Notes under the pieces: generated by a model | The model's input: the letters and a program-made list of their open reading frames with translations, nothing else | Database searches by the model: none | Told to the model about the DNA's origin: nothing | Position numbers and translations under genes: made by a program | Source: Enhygromyxa salina | GTDB taxonomy: Bacteria > Myxococcota_A > Polyangia > Nannocystales > Nannocystaceae | Direction: 5' to 3' | Length of the DNA stretch: 64,000 bases | Assembly: GCF_002994615.1 (NCBI RefSeq) | Contig: NZ_PVNK01000242.1 | Coordinates: forward strand, 47,399-111,398 | In this document: positions 25,987-33,091 of the stretch, piece by piece | Position numbering within the stretch: position 1 is the first letter of the stretch | How the letters are laid out: every line of letters starts with the position of its first letter

Positions 25987-26186
25987 GCGCGCACCTCACC
26001 CAGGTGTAGGGAATGACACTGGCTCGACAGCCTGGACCCTTTGGCCGGTCGCAGCCCGAAATTCGGTCTTTTGGCCAGCTGTGGGGCATTTTGCGACGGA
26101 TCTCAGCGCAATTTATCTTTCAAGAACAACACGAATTGGTCTCTGGGCCAATGTTCAGTCAGCTGAGTTCATGATCTAATCCCTTC

Positions 26187-26750
26187 ATGGATGGCCGACA
26201 CGGGAACGACCGCACTCCCCTGCACCCCAGCGCGCGCAGCTCGGCGCGGATGGGCCTTGGCCAGGTCGACGTCATCGCCCCGGGGCTGATCCACTGTCGC
26301 CTCGCTGGCCACGTCAAGGCCGAGCACATCCAGCCGGTCCTCGACGCGGGCGACGAGCAGATCGCCGCGGGCTTCCGGGTCCTGCTCGTCATCGACGCCG
26401 ACGACGTCCACGCGTGGAAGAGCGAGGTCCGTCAGATCTTCCAGGCCTGGCTGGTCGACAACGCCAGCTGCGTCGAGAAGGCCTGGGTCATCTACCGCTC
26501 GCCGATCATCAAGATGGGCCTGCGGCTGATGAACGCACAGACCGACGGGCTCGTGATCGGCTTCGACGATCCCGAGGCCTTCGACGAGGCCGTCGACGCC
26601 GCGACCCGCCGAGCGCGAGCCGGGCACTCGAAGCTGTCCAACAACGACTCCTGCGAGGCTCAGCTGCGCGTGGATAGTCAGGCCCACGCGGGGCTCCGGC
26701 GCCTCCTCGGTGACCGCGGCCTCGAGCAAATCGGCGTACGGGCGAGCTGA
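26187..26750 (+). CDS. Hypothetical protein, possibly STAS/SpoIIAA-like
   Basis: The 187-residue soluble protein has a pattern reminiscent of SpoIIAA/STAS-like domains: GLIHCRLAGHVKAEHIQPVL, then FRVLLVIDADDVHAWKSEVR, WVIYRSPIIKMGLRLMN and a C-terminal helix around DDPEAFDEAVDAATRRA. No catalytic motif is visible. The region upstream (25987-26186) is relatively AT-rich and probably carries its promoter. The domain assignment is tentative. Confidence 0.55.
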   Translation: MDGRHGNDRTPLHPSARSSARMGLGQVDVIAPGLIHCRLAGHVKAEHIQPVLDAGDEQIAAGFRVLLVIDADDVHAWKSEVRQIFQAWLVDNASCVEKAWVIYRSPIIKMGLRLMNAQTDGLVIGFDDPEAFDEAVDAATRRARAGHSKLSNNDSCEAQLRVDSQAHAGLRRLLGDRGLEQIGVRAS

Positions 26751-26797
26751 CCTTCGCGCCCAAGTTCCGGGTCTCGCGCCCGTGCTAGCGTGAGCGC

Positions 26798-27175
26798 GTG
26801 GCCCATGATGATTGGATCGACGAGCACGCCCACAGGTCCGCGCGACGGCTTCGCGCGACGCTCCTCCGTTAGCTCGGGCTCGCGTCGCCGCTGCTGGTCC
26901 TCGCGGTCGGCTGCTCGCCGACGCCCGCCGACAACGACGGCGGCGGCGTGACGACCAAGCCCGGCGAGGGCGGCGACGAGCCGAGCACCACCGCCGAGGG
27001 CTCGGGTGTCCGACACCGCAGCTACGCGCTCGCTGGCGGCGCGTCGGCCTGCGCGAGCTCGTTGGGCCTTGCGCGGCGCGGCTGCTCGCGCGCACCGAGG
27101 ATGGCGCGCGCGCCGACGCCTGACCCTACTGGGCCGGCGGCGCGGCCGGATCTGCGCCCTCGGCTGGCGCGCTGA
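26798..27175 (+). pseudogene. Lipoprotein-like gene remnant with in-frame amber stop
   Basis: From GTG 26798 the frame reads AHDDWIDEHAHRSARRLRAT, LLR and then TAG. It then continues LGLASPLLVLAVGCSPTPAD, a lipobox-like segment, and a Gly/Glu/Thr linker, before dissolving into low-quality Arg/Ala-rich sequence that runs into the next gene's end. The start and lipobox style match Nannocystaceae surface lipoproteins, so I read it as the decayed 5' part of one. Confidence 0.4.
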
Positions 27176-27668
27176 ACTTCTCGATGCACGCGGCGAGGAT
27201 GTCGGGCAGGTCCTTCTTGTACTCACCCGGCGCGTTGTTCATCGCGTTGGCCTGGCACGCCGCGATGTCGATGCTCTGGGCCTTGACGCAGCCTGCCTTG
27301 AGCATGCCCATCTGCGTGCCCTTGGCCTCTTCCCAGCGCTTGAGGCCCTCGCCGTCGTAGTGCTTCTTCATGAACTCGTCCTGCGCAGTGGCGACGCCGT
27401 CGCAGGCGGCCTCGAGATCCTTGGGCATCTCCTCAGGCAAGGTTGCGAGCGCCTTGATCGCGTTGGCCTTGTCTTCGAGGGCCTTGGCCTCAGCCGCGCG
27501 GTCGGCCCGCTTCTTGGCCAGCCGCGCTTCGAGCTCCTTGTCAGCCTCGGACTTTTCTTCAGCGGCCTTGTCGTCCCTCTTCTCTTCTTTTTTGTCGCAC
27601 GCCGGGAGTAGCGCGCAGAGCAGGAAGGAGGACAGGAGCAGCTTCGAGGTTCGCTTGAGGTTCTGCAT
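27126..27668 (-). CDS. Small helical lipoprotein
   Basis: A 180-residue product with signal NLKRTSKLLLSSFLLCALLP and lipobox LLPAC. A highly charged Lys/Glu/Ala helix follows (about residues 27-70), then a domain with three spaced Cys residues (AACDGVATA, KAGCVKAQS, AACQANAMN). It is probably outer-membrane or periplasmic; no known function. The region beyond its start is repeat-rich. Confidence 0.7.
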   Translation of the reverse strand: MQNLKRTSKLLLSSFLLCALLPACDKKEEKRDDKAAEEKSEADKELEARLAKKRADRAAEAKALEDKANAIKALATLPEEMPKDLEAACDGVATAQDEFMKKHYDGEGLKRWEEAKGTQMGMLKAGCVKAQSIDIAACQANAMNNAPGEYKKDLPDILAACIEKFSAPAEGADPAAPPAQ

Positions 27669-27785
27669 CGATCTGCCTGGAGCATGCCACGATCGCCCCC
27701 TGCGCGTCTGCGCTCGCCCGCTTGCTCGCCCTCAGCGCTTGAGCCCCGCTGGGGCATCCGGACGCGCTGGGGCATCCGCGCGCGA

Positions 27786-28038
27786 GGCATCCGGACGGGG
27801 AGTCTTTGCGCATCCGGGACGGCGGGGGCATCCGGACGGGGAGTCTTTGCGGGGCATCCGGACGGGGAGTCTTTGCGAGCGCCGGACAAAAACCAGTCAT
27901 CTCGAGACCCGGGTTGCTCGTCCGACGCTCCTCAAGCCACAGATCCCGGGGGCATCCGGACGGGGAGTCTTTGCGAGCGCCGGACAAAAACCAGTCATCT
28001 CGAGACCCGGGTTGCTCGTCCGACGCTCCTCAAGCCAC
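27786..28038. repeat. Direct-repeat cluster (four 25-bp units; two 88-bp units)
   Basis: GGCATCCGGACGGGGAGTCT (plus TTGCG) occurs exactly at 27786, 27827, 27853 and 27951. The last two are parts of a perfect 88-bp repeat (27853-27940 and 27951-28038) separated by 10 bases. More degenerate copies of GGGGCATCCG precede it at about 27750-27785. The cluster fills the gap between the small lipoprotein start and the RAYT-like gene end. I see no gene in 27669-28175. Confidence 0.9.
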
Positions 28039-28175
28039 AAGTACACGCCCACTTTCGATGATCGAAGCTCGACAATCGTGTTGTTTCGCCCCTCAAGCTG
28101 GGTCTCAGCGCCGCCGAACCAATACACCCCGGCAGGATAGCTCACGCGACCCCGCCATCTCTCTATTTCCACCCG

Positions 28176-29165
28176 CTACGGCGCCTGCGCGATCACATCA
28201 ACACCCGCGAAGCGCCGCATCCAGTAAGTCCCCGCTGGAAACACCGCCGGCTCACCCGCGAGCAGAGCCGCCCGCGCCGCCGCGTAGTCACGCTCCCACT
28301 CCCGGTCCCGCGCCACCTCGTTCAAGACCAGCCTCAGGCACGAGGCCGCGTGCTTCGGTGTGATCGTGAACCGCTCCTCGAAGCTCTGCGGCGCACGATT
28401 CCAACGCTGCCGGGCGAGCTTGCGCTGCCCCATGAATCGACGCCCGACCTTGCGCATGTATCGATGAACCTCGAGCTCGCGCTCACGCACCGCGTCCATC
28501 AACTTGTCGTAGAACGCGTCGTCATCGAGCTTCGAGAAGATCGCTGGCCGAACCAGGGTCAGTGAGACCTCCTCGGGCATGTCGCCGTCCTCGTCGAAGA
28601 TCCCATCCGGCCGCTTGAAGGTCCGGGTCTCGCCGAAGCGCCAGCCGATCGTGGTGAAGCTCGGCCAGTCGCGCGACCACTTCACGAGCCCGGCCTCGAC
28701 CGGGTTGGTCAGCGTGTAGACGAGGTCCATCAGCGACTCGTCGTCGGTCGGCCGCTGCGTGTCGCATGGGGCGTCGCCGCTCCAAACGCTGTCAGTGCGT
28801 CCGAGCTGGGCGTTGCGACCCCGGGCGACGAGACTGTGCAGGAGCTGCTTGAAGGGCACGAGGTTGGCGTCGGGGTCCGTGAGGTCGGTGTGGTGGTGAT
28901 TGGACATCCACAGGCTCGAGTGGACCTGGATGCCGTAGCGCGTCGCCGCGTAGGCGAGGCAGTAGCCGAGGAAGTTGGTGAGCTCGGCAGGCTTGTATCC
29001 TGGAGAGAAGAGGAACAGCCGGCCGATGCAGCGCCTGGTGATCTTGTAGCGGCCACCGCGATAGATCGGCCGAGCGCGAACACGCAGGTGGTCGCGGGCG
29101 AGGCCGCGGGCTCGGTTTTTCGCCCGACGGGCGGCGCTGGCTTGCTTCTGGGCGGAGGTGGCCAC
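28176..29165 (-). CDS. RAYT-like (REP-associated, Y1/HUH) transposase
   Basis: A 329-residue protein with the IS200/Y1 transposase fold. The HUH metal site is seen in SSLWMSNHHHTDLTDPDANL. The Tyr of LVYTLTNPVEAGLVKW is the candidate nucleophile in the usual YxxxNPVxAGLV context. A C-terminal extension follows (RWNRAPQSFEERF, then FPAGTYWMRRFAGV). RAYTs are single-copy domesticated enzymes linked to dispersed palindromic repeats, and this gene is flanked on both sides by repeat clusters. The start is GTG 29165. Confidence 0.75.
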   Translation of the reverse strand: MATSAQKQASAARRAKNRARGLARDHLRVRARPIYRGGRYKITRRCIGRLFLFSPGYKPAELTNFLGYCLAYAATRYGIQVHSSLWMSNHHHTDLTDPDANLVPFKQLLHSLVARGRNAQLGRTDSVWSGDAPCDTQRPTDDESLMDLVYTLTNPVEAGLVKWSRDWPSFTTIGWRFGETRTFKRPDGIFDEDGDMPEEVSLTLVRPAIFSKLDDDAFYDKLMDAVRERELEVHRYMRKVGRRFMGQRKLARQRWNRAPQSFEERFTITPKHAASCLRLVLNEVARDREWERDYAAARAALLAGEPAVFPAGTYWMRRFAGVDVIAQAP

Positions 29166-29287
29166 GCAGGGTTCTCGGCCCGCGGCGCCTGGTGTTGCAG
29201 GAATTCTGAGAGCGCGTGCATTGCGCCCCGGCGCAGCCTGGGCCGAGTAGTCTGAGCATCAAAAAAGGGACTCCGAGTTCGGTTCAA

Positions 29288-29517
29288 AAAGTGATCCGAA
29301 GATCAAAATGGGGACTCCGAGTCCGGTTCTCCTTCTTCGTGGACTCCGAGTCCGGTTCTCCCCAAAGTGATCCGAAGATCAAAATGGGAACTCCAAGTCA
29401 GGTTCTCCTCCTCAAAAGTGATCCGAAGATCAAAATGGGGACTCCGAGTCAGGTTCTCCCACTCCCACTTAAAAAGTGATCCGAAGATCAAAATGGGGAC
29501 TCCAAGTCAGGTTCTCC
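29288..29517. repeat. Four 45-bp repeats each with two small hairpins
   Basis: Near-identical 45-base copies start at 29288, 29364, 29415 and 29473. Each contains TGATC-CGAA-GATCA, a perfect hairpin with a 4-base loop, and most also contain GGACT-CCG-AGTCC followed by GGTTCTCC. Partial copies of the second half flank the cluster (29267-29285, 29341-29361 and 29519-29590). Spacing is irregular (76, 51 and 58 bases), which argues against a CRISPR array. They fill the gap between the RAYT-like gene start and the H1-like gene stop. Confidence 0.9.
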
Positions 29518-29591
29518 CCAAGTCAGGTTCTCCGTGAGTCCTCTCCGGTTCTCCGAGTCAGGTTCTCCGGTTCTCCAGCTCGGTTCTCGAG

Positions 29592-30023
29592 TCAGCGCCT
29601 CGCAGCCTTCTTCTTCGCAGCCTTCTTCTTCGTCCCCTTCTTCTTCGCGGCCTTCTTCTTCGCAGCCTTCTTCTTCGCCGCCTTCTTCGCCGCCTTCTTC
29701 GTCGCCGCCTTCTTCGAAGCCTTCTTCGCAGCCGTCTTCTTCGCAGCCGTCTTCTTCGTCGCCGGCTTCTTCTTCGCCTGCTTCTTCTTCGCCTGCTTCT
29801 TCTTCGCCTGCTTCTTCGCAGCCGTCTTCTTCTTCGCCTGCTTCTTCTTCGCCTGCTTCTTCTTCGTCGCCTTCTTCGCAGCCGTCTTCTTCGCAGCCGT
29901 CTTCTTCGTCGCCTTCCTCTTCGTCCTCTTCTTCTTCGCCGCCTTCTTCTTCGCAGCCTTCGTCGACGGCCGCTTGTAACCAGAGAGCTTCTCCGCGGGC
30001 GAGTTTCGAACTAGTCGTGGCAT
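29592..30023 (-). CDS. Histone H1-like Lys/Ala-rich DNA-binding protein
   Basis: The 143-residue protein is almost entirely AAKKK, KKAAKK and KKQAKK repeats after a short N terminus (MPRLVRNSPAEKLSGYKRPS). Such tails bind and compact DNA, as in H1-like proteins of myxobacteria and chlamydia. ATG 30023 has an excellent ribosome site (AAGGAGGGG) four bases upstream, which decides the start even though the frame is open further upstream. Only Lys, Ala, Arg, Thr, Gln and a few other residues are used in the tail. Confidence 0.8.
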   Translation of the reverse strand: MPRLVRNSPAEKLSGYKRPSTKAAKKKAAKKKRTKRKATKKTAAKKTAAKKATKKKQAKKKQAKKKTAAKKQAKKKQAKKKQAKKKPATKKTAAKKTAAKKASKKAATKKAAKKAAKKKAAKKKAAKKKGTKKKAAKKKAARR

Positions 30024-30696
30024 GTCCCCTCCTTCGTATGCGCACCTGAGCGCGCGACATGTTCCTTCGTCGTAAAATCTACTGCGGCCACCGACCAGCG
30101 GCCAGACGCGACGAGTTCCCAGCCCCTCGAGGCCCGAGCACTGCCAGCCTGCGCGGGGCGTTGATAGGGTTGATCGTGGGGGGCTGATCACCGTCACCGC
30201 CTGACCCCGCGCCCCCCTTCGCTTCGCCTCGTCCCCGCCGAGGTCGAACGCTCGCCTACGCTGTCGATACCCACCGCCGAGCCGCTGAGCGACGCTACAA
30301 GCAACCTGACGTCGATTTTTCTGTGAGCCGCGACTGCCCGCGGCATGGAGAGGCATTGCCTCATCCATCCCAGCGCAGCTCACGAACCAGAGCCACGGGC
30401 GCGGTGACGACATGAAGCAAGAGTCAGATACGCCAGCAATCCGTGCGCTCGAGCACCTCGGCCTCCCCCCACACTTTGCGAGGCAACTCGAGCTTCACGC
30501 AGGACCCCGAGCGCGCCCCGGCTGGGTCGCGCTCGTCGGCGCCCAGGGCCGCGCTGGCGTTGATTGGCTGCGTGTTGATGGCGATCGCCCTGACCTACCC
30601 GCCCTTCTTGCGCCCGTGCCCTTCCTCGGCGGCTGAAGTCGGCGGCTGAAGTCGGTGGCTTGACGCAGCTTCAGCACGCGCGGGACGCTGGAGCCC
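30024..30696. other. 670-bp stretch without a supported gene
   Basis: The region holds the promoter side of the H1-like gene and the leader of the TPM-domain gene. A 74-codon frame at 30412-30636 (+) and an overlapping frame with one hydrophobic segment (30443-30649) are open, but neither resembles a known protein nor has a convincing ribosome site. Confidence 0.4.
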
Positions 30697-31326
30697 GTGA
30701 AATTCCTCAGCGAGCATGGCGAGCGGCAGCTCGCGGCCGCGATCGAGACCGTCGAGACCCGCAGCCGCGCCGAGCTCGTGGTCGTGGTCCGGCCGATCGT
30801 CGGCAATTATTTGGGCAGCGATCTGATCGTCGCCAGCGTCATCGCACTCTCGGTCCTGGCCTTCCAGCTCTACTCACCGTGGGTGTTCAACCTCCACTGG
30901 CTGCTGATCCACCCGCCGCTCGCGGGCGCGGCCACCGTCGGGTTGCTGCGCGCCGTCCCCGGCCTCCGCGCGATGTTCGTGAGCGAGGCCCGCAAGCGCA
31001 GCGAGACCCAGACCGCCGCCGCAGCTTGTTTCCAGACCAAGGGCGTTCGCTACACCCGCGAGCGAACCGGGCTGCTGGTGTTCGTCTCTTTGTTCGAACA
31101 GCAGATCAGGGTGCTCGCCGACAGCGGCATCAGCGAGACGATCCCCGCCGACGAGTGGCGCGAGGCCGTGGCCCCGATCACCGCGGTGCTCCACGACGAA
31201 GGCGACGCCGCGACCCTCGCCGAGCGCCTCACGACCCTCGCTGACACCCTCGAGCGCTGGTGCGAAGCGCGAGAAGACGACATCGACGAGCTGCCCAACG
31301 CGATCGATCTGGGGGCCAAATCATGA
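30697..31326 (+). CDS. TPM-domain membrane protein
   Basis: The 209-residue protein begins with a TPM-type helix-strand (LSEHGERQLAAAIETVETRS, then RAELVVVVRPIVGNYL). Two hydrophobic segments follow (about residues 40-90) and a C-terminal half (RTGLLVFVSLFEQQIRVLAD) that matches the second part of the TPM fold. TPM proteins (YgcG and Psb32 families) are associated with membrane-protein maintenance. The GTG start is directly followed by the conserved domain. The stop overlaps the next start by ATGA. Confidence 0.7.
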   Translation: MKFLSEHGERQLAAAIETVETRSRAELVVVVRPIVGNYLGSDLIVASVIALSVLAFQLYSPWVFNLHWLLIHPPLAGAATVGLLRAVPGLRAMFVSEARKRSETQTAAAACFQTKGVRYTRERTGLLVFVSLFEQQIRVLADSGISETIPADEWREAVAPITAVLHDEGDAATLAERLTTLADTLERWCEAREDDIDELPNAIDLGAKS

Positions 31327-32831
31327 GCAGCTGGCGACGAAGGCTCGGCCCGCAGATGCTGGTCTGGATCGTGCTCATGGGCGCCGGGTTGCTCGCGGCC
31401 GAGCTCGCCGAGGCCCGGCCCGGCGGCGGGCAGAGCTACTCCGGCAGCAGCTACTCCGGCAGCAGCTACTCCGGCTACTCGGGCAGCGGCTACTCCGGCT
31501 ACTCGAGCGGCAGCTACTCCGGTGGCGGCGGCGGCGGTGAGCTCGGCGGGTGCGGCCTCGCCGGCGTCCTGTTGCTGATGTTCATCGGCACGGCGAGCAA
31601 CGTCCTCAAGTTCGTGGCCAAGACCCGCGACACCTGGGACAGCCACACGACCGACTTCACGCCCCCACCACCCCCGCGGGCGCGCGCGATCGACTGGCAG
31701 CCGCTGTTGGCCCGCGATCCGCACTTCTCCTCGGTGGTATTCGAAGACTTCGCCTACCAGCTCTACGCCCGGGTTCACGAGGCTCGGGGCGACGCCGAGG
31801 CCATGGCCTCGCTCGCGCCCTATGTCGTCCCGGGCGTCCGCGAGACCCTGGCCAGGCGCGAGCCTGTCGGCGCCAAGATCTCCAACGTGGTCATCGGCAG
31901 CATGCAGGTCACCGCGCTCGAGCTCGGCGGGCTCCAGACCGTGGTCACGATCCGCTTCGAGTCGAACCTCAGCGCCGCGGGATCGCTGCACTACGTGGTC
32001 GAGCAGTGGCGGCTCAGTCGCGGGAGCAAGGTGACCAGCAAGCCCCCGGACCAGGCCCTCGCCCTGAAGTGCCCAAACTGCGGCGCGCCTTTCGAGTCGA
32101 CCGACGATCAACGCTGCGACTACTGCGGGGAGGTCGTGAGCAACGGGCGCTTCGACTGGCACCTCATCGGCACCCGGCTGCTGACCGACGAGCGCCGGCC
32201 GCCGGCCCTCGGCGGCTACGCGCCCGAGCTCGGCACCGAGCGCCCGACCCTGGTCTCGCCCCGCTTTGCTCGGGCGTGGTCGTCACTGGTCCACGACGAT
32301 CCCAGGGTCGAGCGCGGCGCGCTCCAGGCTCGAATCGAGCGGATCTACGACCATCTCAACACCGCGTGGGCCGCCCGCGACCTGACCCTCGCGCGCCCCT
32401 ACCTGTCCGACGGCATCCACGACTACCTGCGCTATTGGATCGAGGCCTACGAGCGCCAGAAGCTGATCAACTGCCTCGAAGACATGCGGATCGAGACCGT
32501 GGAGTTCGTCAAGCTGACCCGCGACGAGTGGTACGACGCATTGACCGTGCGCATCTTTGCGTCGGGGCTCGACTACACGATCCGCGCGCACGATAAAACG
32601 CTCGTCGGCGGATCGCCGACCAAGAGGCGGCGCTACAGCGAGTACTGGACGGTCATCCGCGGAGCTGGAGTACGCGGCGAGGCCCGCGACGACAGCGGCT
32701 GCCCCAACTGCGGCGCGCCGCTGACCGTCAACATGGCCGGGAACTGCGAGCGCTGCGCTGCGCACCTGACCCGCGGTGAGTTCGACTGGGTCTTGTCACG
32801 CATCGAACAAGACGAGAGCTACCTCGGCTGA
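31323..32831 (+). CDS. TIM44-like domain protein with two zinc ribbons
   Basis: The 502-residue protein has a signal/anchor helix, a Ser/Tyr/Gly-rich low-complexity stretch of SSYSGSSYSG repeats (about residues 38-65) and a membrane helix (GCGLAGVLLLMFIGTASNVL). Two TIM44-like modules follow (about 120-240 and 325-440), each trailed by a zinc ribbon (CPNCGAPF with CDYC, and CPNCGAPL with CERC). TIM44-like proteins bind membranes and partner proteins. It is coupled to the TPM gene by ATGA, a pairing that suggests a shared envelope role. Confidence 0.7.
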   Translation: MSSWRRRLGPQMLVWIVLMGAGLLAAELAEARPGGGQSYSGSSYSGSSYSGYSGSGYSGYSSGSYSGGGGGGELGGCGLAGVLLLMFIGTASNVLKFVAKTRDTWDSHTTDFTPPPPPRARAIDWQPLLARDPHFSSVVFEDFAYQLYARVHEARGDAEAMASLAPYVVPGVRETLARREPVGAKISNVVIGSMQVTALELGGLQTVVTIRFESNLSAAGSLHYVVEQWRLSRGSKVTSKPPDQALALKCPNCGAPFESTDDQRCDYCGEVVSNGRFDWHLIGTRLLTDERRPPALGGYAPELGTERPTLVSPRFARAWSSLVHDDPRVERGALQARIERIYDHLNTAWAARDLTLARPYLSDGIHDYLRYWIEAYERQKLINCLEDMRIETVEFVKLTRDEWYDALTVRIFASGLDYTIRAHDKTLVGGSPTKRRRYSEYWTVIRGAGVRGEARDDSGCPNCGAPLTVNMAGNCERCAAHLTRGEFDWVLSRIEQDESYLG

Positions 32832-32833
32832 GC

Positions 32834-33091
32834 TCAGGGCCCGGTGCCGGTCTCGGTCCCTGTACCTGTGTCCGTCCCCGTATCGGCCCCGGTCTCTGAG
32901 TCTGTCCCTGTCCCTGTCCCTGTGTCGGTCTCGGTCCCTGTCCCGGTGTCGGTCTCGGTCCCTGTCCCTGTCCCTGTCCCTGTCGCGGTCCCGCTCTCTT
33001 GATTGTCGTTGGGGTCGACGAATTGCGGGTTGGCCTCGACGAGGCACCTCACGAACATGAGGGCACACAACGAGTAGTAGCGAGGCTTCAC
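32834..33091 (-). CDS. Small Thr/Gly-tailed protein coupled to kinase
   Basis: An 85-residue frame starts with GTG whose last two bases are the first two of the kinase stop TGA (GTGA). It reads VKPRYYSLCALMFVRCLVEA, NPQFVDPNDNQES and then a tail of about 45 residues of Thr, Gly, Glu and Asp repeats (GTGTGTETDTGTG). The Thr-rich tail could be a phosphorylation target of the adjoining kinase. The small size and low complexity leave real doubt that it is expressed. It converges with the TIM44-like gene, whose stop is 2 bases away. Confidence 0.5.
   Translation of the reverse strand: MKPRYYSLCALMFVRCLVEANPQFVDPNDNQESGTATGTGTGTGTETDTGTGTETDTGTGTGTDSETGADTGTDTGTGTETGTGP

Noticed and set aside
27897..28172. 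91-codon minus-strand frame in the repeat cluster, with a YPAGVYWFGG segment slightly like the RAYT C terminus
   Set aside because: Most of it is translated repeat sequence and the resemblance covers fewer than ten residues, so a second RAYT remnant cannot be supported.
29260..29590. CRISPR-like repeat array
   Set aside because: The 45-bp repeats are irregularly spaced, the gaps between them are short and partly made of repeat fragments, and no leader or spacer-like unique sequences of constant length exist.
30412..30636. 74-codon frame before the TPM gene
   Set aside because: No ribosome site, no similarity and a strongly biased composition; left as unassigned sequence.
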